In this document: one piece after another, positions 34,809 to 43,086 of the stretch
Position numbering within the stretch: position 1 is the stretch's first letter
How the letters are laid out: every line of letters starts with the position of its first letter
Source of the DNA: Bog-756 sp963841885
GTDB lineage: Bacteria; Actinomycetota; Acidimicrobiia; Acidimicrobiales; RAAP-2
NCBI GenBank assembly: GCA_963841885.1
Contig: CAWJEK010000032.1
Span: 43,631-107,630, forward strand
DNA length: 64,000 bases
Reading direction: 5' to 3'
The notes under the pieces: generated by a model
Seen by the model: only the letters and a program-made list of their open reading frames with translations
The model's database searches: none
What the model was told of the DNA's origin: nothing
Made by a program: the position numbers and the translations under genes

Positions 34809-36359
34809 TCAGGCCGGTGCGCCCCGCTCGACGGCCCAGCTCCGCAGGGTGGTCCGGTCCGGTTTTCCGACCCCCAGAACCGGCACCTCGTCCAGGTGGA
34901 AGACGAACTCGGGGGTCTTGAAGCGGGCCACCCCCTGGTCGGCGAACCAGGTGCGGCAGAACGCCACGTCGATGTCCGGCGGGCCCACCACGAAGGCGGC
35001 CACGCGCTCACCCAGCCGCTCGTCGGGGCGCCCGACCACGACGGCCTGGCGGATGTCGGGATGCAGCTCCAGCACCCGCTCGACCTCCGCCGAGGCGATG
35101 TTCTCGCCCCCGCGGATGATGAGCTCCTTCAGGCGGCCGACGATGGTCAGCCAGCCGTCATCGGTGAGCGTCCCGAGGTCGCCGGTGGCGAACCAGCCCC
35201 GGCGCACGGCGTCTCGCGTCTGGGACGCCTCTCCGTAGCCGATGAACAGCTCGGGACCCCGCACCAGGACCTCGCCACGGGCCCCGGCGGTCACCGCCCT
35301 CGTCGTGCCCGGCTCGGCGACCAGGAGCTCGGCCTCGCCCACCGAGTGCCCATCGGTGTCGCGGGCCTGTTCCGGCGTGTCCCGCCAGCTGCTGGTGGTG
35401 ACGGTCGGCGCCTCGGTGGAGCCGTACGTCCGCTTGACCATGGCGCCCAGCCCCCGGCGGGCGGCGTCGATGAACTCGGGGGTGACCCCCATCGAACCGC
35501 ACGACACCACCCGCAGCTGCTCCACCCGGGACCGGTAGCCGGGCACCTCCATCATCCCCACGAACAGGGTGGGCGGCCCGATCATGAAGCTGGCACCGTA
35601 CTCGCCGGCCAGGTGCACGCCGCGGGCGGCGTCCCACTTCTCCATGAGGACCACCGTCATGGCCGCCCGTCCGGGCACCAGCACCGAGTTCAGCAGTCCC
35701 GAGACGTGGGCCAGGGGCGACGGCATGAGGGCCACGTCCCGATCGGTCAGGCCGTGGGCCTCCACCATGCTGGCCGCCTTGTAGGCCAGGCCCCGGTGGG
35801 AGTGCAGCACCGCTTTGGGATTACCCGTCGAGCCCGACGTGAACAGCACCACGGCGACGTCGGACCCCCGGGGCGACACCCGGGTCGGCGGCCCGGCCAG
35901 CAGGGCCTCGAACCGGGGATCGCCGGTGCGCACCCCGATGGCGTCCACCAGCCCGGCCAGCGGCAGGTCCGGGGCGGACAGGGTGACCGTCGGAGCCAGG
36001 TCGTCCACCATCCGGGCCACCTCGCGGGCGCCGACCTGGTGGTGGACGGGGGCGGCCACGGCGCCGCTCCGCCAGCAGGCATGGAACAGCACGATCGCCT
36101 CCCACCAGTTGGGGGTCTGCCAGGCGACCACGTCACCGCGCCGGACGCCGAGGGCCCGCAGGCCGCCGGCGGCCCGGGAAGCCAGCGCGTCGAGGGTGCC
36201 GTGGTCGAGGGTCACGGCACCGTCGACGACGGCCGGCGCGGAGGCGGGCCGCACCGAATCGAGCAGGCGGTCGAGCCCGGGGACGTCCCACGCCCCGCCC
36301 GGGAGACCGAAGCGGGAGGCACCGGGCTGTCGGTAGGTGGTGGCGAGCCGCACGGTCAT
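34809..36359 (-). CDS. AMP-dependent acyl-CoA synthetase
   Basis: Intact 516-aa adenylate-forming ligase. Core motifs are VVLFTSGSTGNPKAVLHSHR (A3), KRTYGSTEAPTV (A5), GWFATGDLGTLTDDG (A7), IVGRLKELIIRGGENI (A8) and a C-terminal VLGVGKPDRTTLR supplying the catalytic Lys. It activates a fatty, aromatic or terpenoid acid with CoA; specificity unknown. The ATG at 36359 is preferred to a GTG three codons upstream. On the minus strand a TAGAGT box about 110 nt upstream may be the promoter. It converges with the crotonase gene. Confidence 0.9.
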   Translation of the reverse strand: MTVRLATTYRQPGASRFGLPGGAWDVPGLDRLLDSVRPASAPAVVDGAVTLDHGTLDALASRAAGGLRALGVRRGDVVAWQTPNWWEAIVLFHACWRSGAVAAPVHHQVGAREVARMVDDLAPTVTLSAPDLPLAGLVDAIGVRTGDPRFEALLAGPPTRVSPRGSDVAVVLFTSGSTGNPKAVLHSHRGLAYKAASMVEAHGLTDRDVALMPSPLAHVSGLLNSVLVPGRAAMTVVLMEKWDAARGVHLAGEYGASFMIGPPTLFVGMMEVPGYRSRVEQLRVVSCGSMGVTPEFIDAARRGLGAMVKRTYGSTEAPTVTTSSWRDTPEQARDTDGHSVGEAELLVAEPGTTRAVTAGARGEVLVRGPELFIGYGEASQTRDAVRRGWFATGDLGTLTDDGWLTIVGRLKELIIRGGENIASAEVERVLELHPDIRQAVVVGRPDERLGERVAAFVVGPPDIDVAFCRTWFADQGVARFKTPEFVFHLDEVPVLGVGKPDRTTLRSWAVERGAPA

Positions 36360-36489
36360 GCCCGCCACCCCCGACGCTCGGCGTCCCTGTCGAATCGGTG
36401 CGATCGACGCACGGTGCTCCTCCCCAACGCGGCTTCGGTCCCGCGGCCGGTGCCGTCGGGCGGGGCCACTCTAGGACGGCCGGTCGGGT

Positions 36490-38217
36490 TCAGGCGCCCC
36501 CGGACACCGTCACGGTGCGGGTGTCCCGACCGGACCGCAGCACGGTGCCGGGCAGGGCGCCGGTCAGTACGTCGTGGGTCACCACCTCGGTCCCGTTGAC
36601 CAGCACGTGCTCCATCCCCGTGGCCCCGGCGTAGAGACGGCTGGCCCCGCCCGGGAGATCGTCCCGCGTGCGCAGGGGCCCGGGCCCGACACGGGCCGGG
36701 TCGAAGACCACCAGGTCGGCCCGGTACCCCTCGGCCACGCGGCCCCGGTCGGCCACGCCGTAGAGCTGGGCCGGTTCTTCGGTCAGCATGCGCACGGCTT
36801 CCTCCAGGGTGACCAGTCCCCGGCGACGCACGCCCTCGGCCAGCAACGTGGTCGAGTAGACGGCCCCGCACATGGTGTCGAGGTGCGCACCGGCGTCCGA
36901 CCCTCCGACCAGAGCCCGCGGGTCGCGCCAGGTGCGGGCCCGGGCGGCCCAATCGTCGTCGGTCGTGGGGATGGGTACCGAGAAGCCGGTGCGGAGTCGG
37001 TCCGCCACCAGCACCTGGCAGATGGCGTCCCACGCGTCCAGCCCCCGTCGCGCCGCCACCTCGGCCACGGGCAGGCCCTCGAACTCCCGGTTCTCGGGCG
37101 CGTGTGTCTCACTGATCACCAGGCGCCCCCAGTCGGCCAGGTAGCGGAGGATGCCGGCCTCGTCCGACTGGGCCCGGGCGTCGAGCGCCCGGCGGCCCGT
37201 CGGGTCGGCGAGCACGGCGATGCGCTCCTCCACCGGCCGGGCGAAGAACTCCCCCCACCCCGGCAGGCCGTCCAGGATCGCCCCGTGCTCGAAGGAGAGT
37301 CGCAGGTCCATGGTGTGCGGCAGCGTGAGGGCGACGACCCGGCCGCCGGCGGCTTCCGCCGCGGTGGATGCGGCCAGTTGGGACGCCGTCCCCTCGGGAT
37401 TGGCACCGGTGGCGGCCAAGACGTTCCAGTTCACCGGTCGACCGGACAGTACCGACATCCGGGTCAGGAGGTCGACCTCCTCCGGACTGAAGCCGTTCAG
37501 GCAGCCGGGCACGATCATCTCGACGGACGTCCCCGGGTGGTGGGCGACGACGGCCGCCAGACGCTCGAGCTCGTGCCGGTTCGCCGAGCGGGACGGCACC
37601 GGCTGGCCGTCGCCGTCGTGGTGGGTATGGGCCTGCGAGGTGGAGAAGCCCATCGCCCCCTCGGCGAGGGCCGTGTGCAGCTGCGCCTCCATCGCCGCCA
37701 GCTGATCCTCGGTGGCGGTGCCGCCCACCGCGTCGTCCCCCATGACGGCCCGCCGCAGCGTGGAGTGTCCGACCAGGAAGCCGGCATTGACACCGACCGC
37801 CCCGTCGAACCGGCCCAGCCATTCGCCGAAGCCCGACCACGTCCAGTCGAGGCCGGCCTGCAGGGCGGCGAGCGGCATCCCCTCGACCTTGGCCATCATG
37901 CGGGTCAGGTAGTCGGCGTGCTCGGGACCGGCCGGGGCCAGCGAGAACCCGCAGTTCCCACCGAACACGGTGGTCACACCGTGCAGGGGCGACGGGCTGG
38001 CCGTCGGGTCCCACGCCAGCTGGGCGTCGTAATGGGTGTGGAGGTCGATGAACCCCGGTGCCACCACACAGCCCGTCGCATCGATCTCCCGGGTCGCGGG
38101 GTCGTCGACGTCCCCCACCGCCACCACCCGTCCGTCGTGGACGGCCACATCGGCCCGGCGCCCCGGCGCACCGGTCCCGTCGACCACCGATCCTCCGCGG
38201 AGGACCAGGTCGATCAC
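36490..38217 (-). CDS. N-acyl-D-amino-acid deacylase-like amidohydrolase
   Basis: A 575-aa metal-dependent hydrolase of the D-aminoacylase/dihydroorotase family. It opens with IDLVLRGGSVVDGTG, the metal HxH is His60/His62 in GFIDLHTHYDAQL, and the conserved FGGNCGFSLAP supplies the bridging Cys. The late Asp is in GGSDAGAHLD, and a C-terminal beta-sandwich returns in YRADLVVFDPARV. Known members deacylate N-acyl-D-amino acids, but this branch is large and substrates vary. The GTG at 38217 follows GGAGGGC. Its promoter seems shared with the divergent amidohydrolase at 38335. Confidence 0.88.
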   Translation of the reverse strand: MIDLVLRGGSVVDGTGAPGRRADVAVHDGRVVAVGDVDDPATREIDATGCVVAPGFIDLHTHYDAQLAWDPTASPSPLHGVTTVFGGNCGFSLAPAGPEHADYLTRMMAKVEGMPLAALQAGLDWTWSGFGEWLGRFDGAVGVNAGFLVGHSTLRRAVMGDDAVGGTATEDQLAAMEAQLHTALAEGAMGFSTSQAHTHHDGDGQPVPSRSANRHELERLAAVVAHHPGTSVEMIVPGCLNGFSPEEVDLLTRMSVLSGRPVNWNVLAATGANPEGTASQLAASTAAEAAGGRVVALTLPHTMDLRLSFEHGAILDGLPGWGEFFARPVEERIAVLADPTGRRALDARAQSDEAGILRYLADWGRLVISETHAPENREFEGLPVAEVAARRGLDAWDAICQVLVADRLRTGFSVPIPTTDDDWAARARTWRDPRALVGGSDAGAHLDTMCGAVYSTTLLAEGVRRRGLVTLEEAVRMLTEEPAQLYGVADRGRVAEGYRADLVVFDPARVGPGPLRTRDDLPGGASRLYAGATGMEHVLVNGTEVVTHDVLTGALPGTVLRSGRDTRTVTVSGGA

Positions 38218-38316
38218 GGCGCGCCCTCCGGATGTGTCGTCTCCCCCGTGCCCATCCGCTCCGCACCTCCGTCCCCGGGCCGCCGTCTGCCGGCACCCGC
38301 TCCCCACCCGGTCCCG

Positions 38317-38326
38317 ACGCTAGCCT
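38317..38326. promoter_or_regulatory. Overlapping divergent -10 boxes
   Basis: The sequence ACGCTAGCCT contains TAGCCT (38321-38326) on the plus strand, 8 nt before the ATG at 38335, and TAGCGT on the minus strand (38322-38317) for the leftward deacylase, which would have a leader of about 90 nt. The two boxes share a central CTAG. Confidence 0.4.
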
Positions 38327-38334
38327 CGCGGCCC

Positions 38335-39534
38335 ATGCCCAGCACGCTGCTGCCGGACCCCGAACCCCGGGCCATCGTGGCCCCGGTGATCTCGGTGGAC
38401 GACCACCTGATCGAGCCGCCCGACCTGTTCGAGGGACGGATGCCCGCCGCCCTGGCCGGGCGGGCCCCCCGGGTCCTCGAGCGGGAGGACGGCGACGAGT
38501 ACTGGCTCTTCGAGGGCCGCGAGTACCCGAACGTCGGGCTCAACGCGGTGGTGGGACGGCCCCGGGAGGAGTGGAGCATGGAGCCGGCCCGCTTCGACCA
38601 GATGCGTCCCGGGTGCTTCGACATCGACGCCCGGGTGGCGGACATGGACATCGCCGGCATCTGGGCCTCGCTGTGCTTCCCGTCGTTGGTCGCCGGCTTC
38701 TGTGGAGCCGTCTTCAGCTCCGCCGCCGACCCCGAACTCGGACTGGCCTGCACCCGGGCGTGGAACCGCTGGCACCTCGAGGTGTGGGCCGGGACCCACC
38801 CCGACCGGATCATCCCGCTCCAGCTGCCGTGGCTGGCCGACGTCACCGTGGCCGCCGCCGAGATCCGCGCCAACGCCCCGTCGGGCTTCCGGGCCGTCAG
38901 CTTCCCGGAGTTCCCCGCCCAGCTGGGGCTGCCCTCGATCTTCACCGACCACTGGGACCCGTTCTTCGAGGCCTGCCAGGAGACCGGCACCGTGGTGTGC
39001 CTCCACACCGGTGCCTCGGCCTGGGCTCCCCTGCCCTCCCCCGGCCCGCCCTTCGAGCTGCTCCCCACGGTGTTCCCCGTCAACGCGTTGCTGGCCGCGG
39101 CCGAGTGGGTCTGGTCCGGGGTCCCGGTACGCTTCCCGTCCTTGCGGATCTCCCTCTCCGAGGGCGGCATCGGCTGGGTGCCGATGCTGATGGACCGGGT
39201 CGACTACGTCCTGGACCACTCCGCCTCGGGGACCGAGAGCGCCACCTGGGCCTCGGAGCTCCGCCCGAGCGAGGTACTGGGTCGGAACTTCTGGTTCTGC
39301 ACCATCGACGACCCCTCGATGGTGCCCCTCCTCGACCGCATCGGTGTCGACCACGTCATGCTGGAGTGCGACTACCCCCACGCCGACTCCACCTGGCCCG
39401 ACACCCAGTCCACCCTGGCGGCGTGCTTCGGCGGCCTGCCCGACGCCACCCTGCGCCGGGTGGCCGGGGGGAACGCCGCCGCCCTCTTCGACCACCCGCT
39501 CCCGGCTTCCGACGACTGGCGGGGCCCCGGATAG
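38335..39534 (+). CDS. PF04909 amidohydrolase (amidohydrolase 2 family)
   Basis: A 399-aa TIM-barrel metal hydrolase/decarboxylase. It begins ISVDDHLIEPPDLFEGRMP, where the usual HxH metal motif is DxH, and has the middle LSEGGIGWVPMLMDR and the C-terminal HVMLECDYPHADSTWP with the Asp ligand. Relatives include ACMS decarboxylase and gamma-resorcylate decarboxylase, so decarboxylation is as likely as hydrolysis. It is a paralogue of the gene at 44401-45696. The ATG at 38335 lacks a ribosome site and follows TAGCCT by 8 nt, so it is probably leaderless. The P450 gene follows on the same strand. Confidence 0.87.
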   Translation: MPSTLLPDPEPRAIVAPVISVDDHLIEPPDLFEGRMPAALAGRAPRVLEREDGDEYWLFEGREYPNVGLNAVVGRPREEWSMEPARFDQMRPGCFDIDARVADMDIAGIWASLCFPSLVAGFCGAVFSSAADPELGLACTRAWNRWHLEVWAGTHPDRIIPLQLPWLADVTVAAAEIRANAPSGFRAVSFPEFPAQLGLPSIFTDHWDPFFEACQETGTVVCLHTGASAWAPLPSPGPPFELLPTVFPVNALLAAAEWVWSGVPVRFPSLRISLSEGGIGWVPMLMDRVDYVLDHSASGTESATWASELRPSEVLGRNFWFCTIDDPSMVPLLDRIGVDHVMLECDYPHADSTWPDTQSTLAACFGGLPDATLRRVAGGNAAALFDHPLPASDDWRGPG

Positions 39535-39553
39535 CGGTTGACCGGGCGCGGGC

Positions 39554-39572
39554 TGACGATGCGTCATACACT
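39554..39572 (+). promoter_or_regulatory. Perfect palindrome abutting a -10 box upstream of P450
   Basis: TGACGATGCGTCA (39554-39566) has perfect 5-bp arms around ATG and directly abuts TACACT (39567-39572), a candidate -10. The P450 ATG lies 80 nt further on with its own ribosome site. A repressor bound here would block the promoter; TetR-family regulators often use TGAC/GTCA palindromes. No regulator gene is nearby. Confidence 0.5.
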
Positions 39573-39652
39573 CTGCCCGGGCCCAGGTTCCGGGGGGAGG
39601 TTGGCCTTCTCCCGGGGTGGCCGCAACATCGCCGATCCACCGAGGAGCTTCC

Positions 39653-40879
39653 ATGGACACCGCCCCGCCGCTGCCGGCCGACGACTCGACGGCCGTCGAC
39701 GACGACGATCCCTTCGCCGCCATGGACCCCGAGATGGCGGCCCACCCGCAGCCCATGTTCAAGATGCTGCGCGACGAGATGCCCGTCATGCCGGTCGACA
39801 CCGGCGTCGTGGTGAGCCGGAAGGTCGACGTCGACGCCGTCCTGCGGGATCCGGCGACGTTCTCGTCCAACGTCGACGCCGTCGACCTGAGCAACGTCCG
39901 CCCGCTGATCCCCCTGCAGATCGACCCGCCCGATCACAAGAAGTTCCGCAAGCTCCTCGATCCCATCTTCGCCCCGCGGGAGGTGGCCAAGCTCGAGGAA
40001 TCACTCACGGCCGCCGTCGACGAGCTGATCGACGGCTTCATCGACCGGGGTGAGGTCGACTTCTCCAAGGAGTTCTCCAAGCTGTTCCCGACGCGGGTCT
40101 TCCTGGGCCTGCTCGGACTGCCGGTCGACGAGCTCCCGACCTTCCTCACCATGAAGGACGGCATCATCCGTCCCAACGTGGTGATCAACAGCACGTACTC
40201 CAGCCCGGAGACCAAGGCCTACCAGCAGGCCACGGCCGCCTCCATCTACGACTACTTCAACACGGTGCTCGACCAGCGCGAGGTGGAGCGCCAGGACGAC
40301 CTGCTCAGCCGCTTCCTCGACGCCACCGTGGACGGCGAGCGGCTGACCCGCGAGGACATCCTCGACATCTGCTTCCTGTTCCTCATCGCCGGACTCGACA
40401 CCGTGACCGCCACCCTCGACTGCATCTTCGGCTACCTGGTCGACCACCCCGAGCAGCGGCGCCAGATCGTCGAGGACCCGTCGATCATCCCGGCGGCCAT
40501 CGAGGAGCTGCTCCGCTGGGAGACGCCGGTGATGGGCGTGGTCCGTGTCGCCACCACCGACACCGAACTGGGTGGCTGCCCGGTCACCGAGGGCCAGACC
40601 GTGATGATCCTGCTCGGCTCCGTCAACACCGACGAGGCCGACCTGCCCGACGCCGACGTCGTCCGTTTCGACCGCGAGGTCAACCGCCACGTGGCCTTCG
40701 GCGGGGGCGTCCACCGGTGCCTCGGGTCCCACCTCGCCCGGCTCGAGCTGCGGGTGGCACTGAGGCAGTGGCACCGCCGCATCACCGACTACAAGGTCCG
40801 CGACGGCCACACCCTCGTCTACACGCCGTCGATCCGGTCGATCGACTACTTCCCGATGGAGTTCACCCGGGCCGACTGA
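39653..40879 (+). CDS. Cytochrome P450 monooxygenase
   Basis: Second P450, 408 aa. The I-helix is FLIAGLDTVTATLD (AGxDT), the K-helix ExxR is in IEELLRWETP, and the heme loop is FGGGVHRCLGSHLAR with the Cys ligand at about residue 356. An acidic N-terminal stretch (DDDDPFAAMDPEM) precedes the fold. It needs an external ferredoxin and reductase. The ATG at 39653 follows GAGGAG. A palindrome abutting a -10 box about 80-100 nt upstream suggests inducible control. It shares little beyond family motifs with the P450 at 6895-8142. Confidence 0.93.
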   Translation: MDTAPPLPADDSTAVDDDDPFAAMDPEMAAHPQPMFKMLRDEMPVMPVDTGVVVSRKVDVDAVLRDPATFSSNVDAVDLSNVRPLIPLQIDPPDHKKFRKLLDPIFAPREVAKLEESLTAAVDELIDGFIDRGEVDFSKEFSKLFPTRVFLGLLGLPVDELPTFLTMKDGIIRPNVVINSTYSSPETKAYQQATAASIYDYFNTVLDQREVERQDDLLSRFLDATVDGERLTREDILDICFLFLIAGLDTVTATLDCIFGYLVDHPEQRRQIVEDPSIIPAAIEELLRWETPVMGVVRVATTDTELGGCPVTEGQTVMILLGSVNTDEADLPDADVVRFDREVNRHVAFGGGVHRCLGSHLARLELRVALRQWHRRITDYKVRDGHTLVYTPSIRSIDYFPMEFTRAD

Positions 40880-40886
40880 GCCGGTT

Positions 40887-40906
40887 CCGGTGGGTGCCGC
40901 CACCGG
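40887..40906. terminator. Hairpin between convergent P450 and ABC permease genes
   Basis: CCGGTGG (40887-40893) pairs with CCACCGG (40900-40906) around a 6-nt loop, 8 nt after the P450 stop and before the convergent permease stop. A 7-bp GC stem without a T-run; it could serve as a bidirectional terminator. Confidence 0.4.
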
Positions 40907-40969
40907 GACCTCGCCGGGGAGGGCGGCCGTCGTCGTGTCGGCCCGAGGGCCCGGCCTCGTGCCGGTCGG

Positions 40970-41782
40970 CTACGCCTCCACCTTGCGGTAGAGGTTGAGC
41001 GACACGACGAAGAACACCACGAAGATCCCCAGACACCAGACGATCGCCTGCCACAGGTCCGGAGAGAGCGGCCCCCCTTCGAACAGGGCCCGCACCGAGT
41101 TGATGACGACACTCGCCGGTTGGTTGCGGGCGAAGGGCTGGAGCCAGCCGGGCATCGTGGCCACCGGCACGACCGCGGAGCTGGCGAAGAAGAGGATGAA
41201 CATCGGAAGGATGGCCGCGACCTGCGCCGTCTGTGGATCCTTGACCGCCAGGCCGACCGCGGCGTAGACCCAGATGAAGGCGTAGCCGAACAGGATGATC
41301 AATCCGACGCCGGCGAGGCACGCGCCCAGGGAGTTGTTGAAGCGGAATCCGACGATGAGGCCCAGGCCGATCATGAAGAACAGGGCCAGGACACTGCGGC
41401 AGAGGTCGGCCAGCGTCCGTCCGGCCAGGAAGGCCGACCGTGCCATGGGGAGACTGCGGAACCGGTCGAGCATGCCCGCCTGCAGGTCCTGGGCCAGGGC
41501 CAGCGACGTTGTCATTCCGCCGATGAGCACCGCCTCCAGGAAGATGCCCGGGACCACGTAATCCACGTAGTCGATGCCGGGGACATGGATCGCCCCGCCG
41601 AGCACGTAGCGGAAGAGAACCAGGATGATGGCCGGCTGTGCCACCGACAACACGAGCAGCTGCGGTGTGCGGATGATGCGGAGCAGGTTCCGCTTCGTCA
41701 TCCCCGCGAAGTCCCGAAGGGCCAGACCCGGGGTGACAGGAACCGCCTCCGCACTGAGTCGCGCCACGGCGAGATCAGTCAT
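40970..41782 (-). CDS. ABC-2 type transporter permease (DrrB-like)
   Basis: A 270-aa membrane protein with about six hydrophobic helices (PQLLVLSVAQPAIILVLFRY, VLALFFMIGLGLIVGF and IFVVFFVVSLNLY among them), plus the DrrB-family segment AQDLQAGMLDRFRSLPMARS. Such permeases work with a DrrA-type ATPase to export drugs, lipids or polyketides. The ATG at 41782 overlaps the ATPase stop by eight bases. The C-terminus carries the short Lys/Arg end LYRKVEA. The cargo could be a lipid or toxic intermediate; nothing in the sequence decides this. Confidence 0.9.
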   Translation of the reverse strand: MTDLAVARLSAEAVPVTPGLALRDFAGMTKRNLLRIIRTPQLLVLSVAQPAIILVLFRYVLGGAIHVPGIDYVDYVVPGIFLEAVLIGGMTTSLALAQDLQAGMLDRFRSLPMARSAFLAGRTLADLCRSVLALFFMIGLGLIVGFRFNNSLGACLAGVGLIILFGYAFIWVYAAVGLAVKDPQTAQVAAILPMFILFFASSAVVPVATMPGWLQPFARNQPASVVINSVRALFEGGPLSPDLWQAIVWCLGIFVVFFVVSLNLYRKVEA

Positions 41783-42836
41783 CGTTCCCACCTGCGCCTC
41801 CCGCGATGTCGCCCTGACCGTCGGACGTCGTCGGATGCCCGGTGAGCGACAGGAACACGTCGTCGAGTGACGGACGACGGATCCCCAGGTCGTCGAGCGC
41901 GATGCCGTTGTCGTCGAGGGCGCGCCCGGCGGCGATGAGCACCTTGGCACTGCCCTTCACGGCGAGGCTGACCCCATTGACGTCGGCATCCAGGCGCGGC
42001 GGACCGCTACCGAACGGAGCCACCAGGGCGGCGGCCCGCTCGAGGTCGGCCCCGTCCACCACCCGGATCTCGAGCACGTCGCCGCCGAGCTGATCCTTGA
42101 GCTCATCCGCCGATCCCCGGGCGACCACCCGACCCGTGTCGAGGACGATGATCCGGTCCGCCAGGTGCTCCGCCTCCTCCATGTACTGCGTCGTGAGCAG
42201 GACCGTGGTTCCCTCGGCCACGAGTTCATCGATGAACTGCCACAGGTCGTTCCTCGTCCTCGGATCGAGTCCGGTCGTCGGCTCGTCGAGGAAGAGGATC
42301 GGCGGTCTCCCGATCAGGCTGGCGGCCAGGTCCAGGCGGCGGCGCATGCCACCGGAGTAGGTCTTGACCGGCTTGTCCCCGGCCCGGGTGAGCGTCATCC
42401 GCTCCAGCGCCTCCTGGGCCCGGCGTCGGTACACCGTCCGGTCGAGGTGGTACAGGAGCCCGACGAGTTCGAGGTTCTCGCGGCCGGTCAACAGCTCGTC
42501 GACCGAGGCGTACTGCCCGGCCAGCCCGATGAGGGAGCGGATCGCCGTGGCATATCGCCGCACGTCCATACCGGCCACCCTGACGTGGCCGGAGTCAGGC
42601 ACGATCAGCGTGGTGAGGATCCGGATGAGCGTCGTCTTGCCCGCGCCGTTGGGCCCGAGCAGCGCCAGTACCCGACCAGGTTCGATGGACAGCGAGACAT
42701 CGTCGAGGGCCAGCGTCGAGCCGAAGCGCTTCGTGACGCCGTCGACATCGATGGCTGTGGCGATTCCTCCGCCGGAGGGAGGCGTGTGCCCGTTTCCACC
42801 GGGTTCGTCTCTGATGCTTCTGGTGGACACCGTCAA
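41775..42836 (-). CDS. ABC transporter ATPase (DrrA-like, daunorubicin-resistance type)
   Basis: A 353-aa ATP-binding protein. Walker A is LLGPNGAGKTTLIRIL, the signature YSGGMRRRLDLAASLIGRPP and Walker B LFLDEPTTGLDPRTRNDLW, with QYMEEAEHLADRI after it. The C-terminal extension (from about 255, ending with SLDDVFLSLTGHPTT) is the DrrA-type regulatory region. The start is uncertain: TTG at 42836 or GTG at 42830. It pairs with the overlapping permease gene. Codon use looks slightly less GC-biased than its neighbours, which might mean separate origin; this was judged by eye only. Confidence 0.9.
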   Translation of the reverse strand: MTVSTRSIRDEPGGNGHTPPSGGGIATAIDVDGVTKRFGSTLALDDVSLSIEPGRVLALLGPNGAGKTTLIRILTTLIVPDSGHVRVAGMDVRRYATAIRSLIGLAGQYASVDELLTGRENLELVGLLYHLDRTVYRRRAQEALERMTLTRAGDKPVKTYSGGMRRRLDLAASLIGRPPILFLDEPTTGLDPRTRNDLWQFIDELVAEGTTVLLTTQYMEEAEHLADRIIVLDTGRVVARGSADELKDQLGGDVLEIRVVDGADLERAAALVAPFGSGPPRLDADVNGVSLAVKGSAKVLIAAGRALDDNGIALDDLGIRRPSLDDVFLSLTGHPTTSDGQGDIAGGAGGNDD

Positions 42837-43086
42837 TCTGCCTGGCTTCGAGATCGTCGAGGGAGTCGGTACACGTTTCCCCTAGATCGTGCCGTGCGAC
42901 GGCTGGCCCCCATAGAGGCAAACGTCCCGACCCCGTCGACTCCGGGCGCCGTTCGCCACGGCGGGTGGCGTGGCCCGTTCGTAGGTCAGGCGGGTTCAGA
43001 CGAACGTGACCGGGGCATCCGAGACACCCGGTCCCTCCACCGCCCGCGGGTCGACAGCCCGCCAGGACCCTCGAGACGCGGATCGC
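42837..43086. other. Intergenic region without recognised content
   Basis: About 250 bp between the DrrA-like ATPase start and the end of the CoA transferase. It contains a minus-strand TCTAGGGG region near 42880 that may hold the exporter promoter. No ORF with supportable coding character, RNA gene or repeat was seen. Confidence 0.4.

Noticed and set aside
36574..38334. Long plus-strand open frame preceding the amidohydrolase at 38335
   Set aside because: The first part is antisense to the D-aminoacylase-like gene and has no recognisable domain; only the part from 38335 is a real protein, supported by a -10 box at the correct distance.
40001..40903. 300-codon minus-strand frame opposite the second P450
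   Set aside because: Antisense to a P450 with all family motifs; no domain recognised and no ribosome site.
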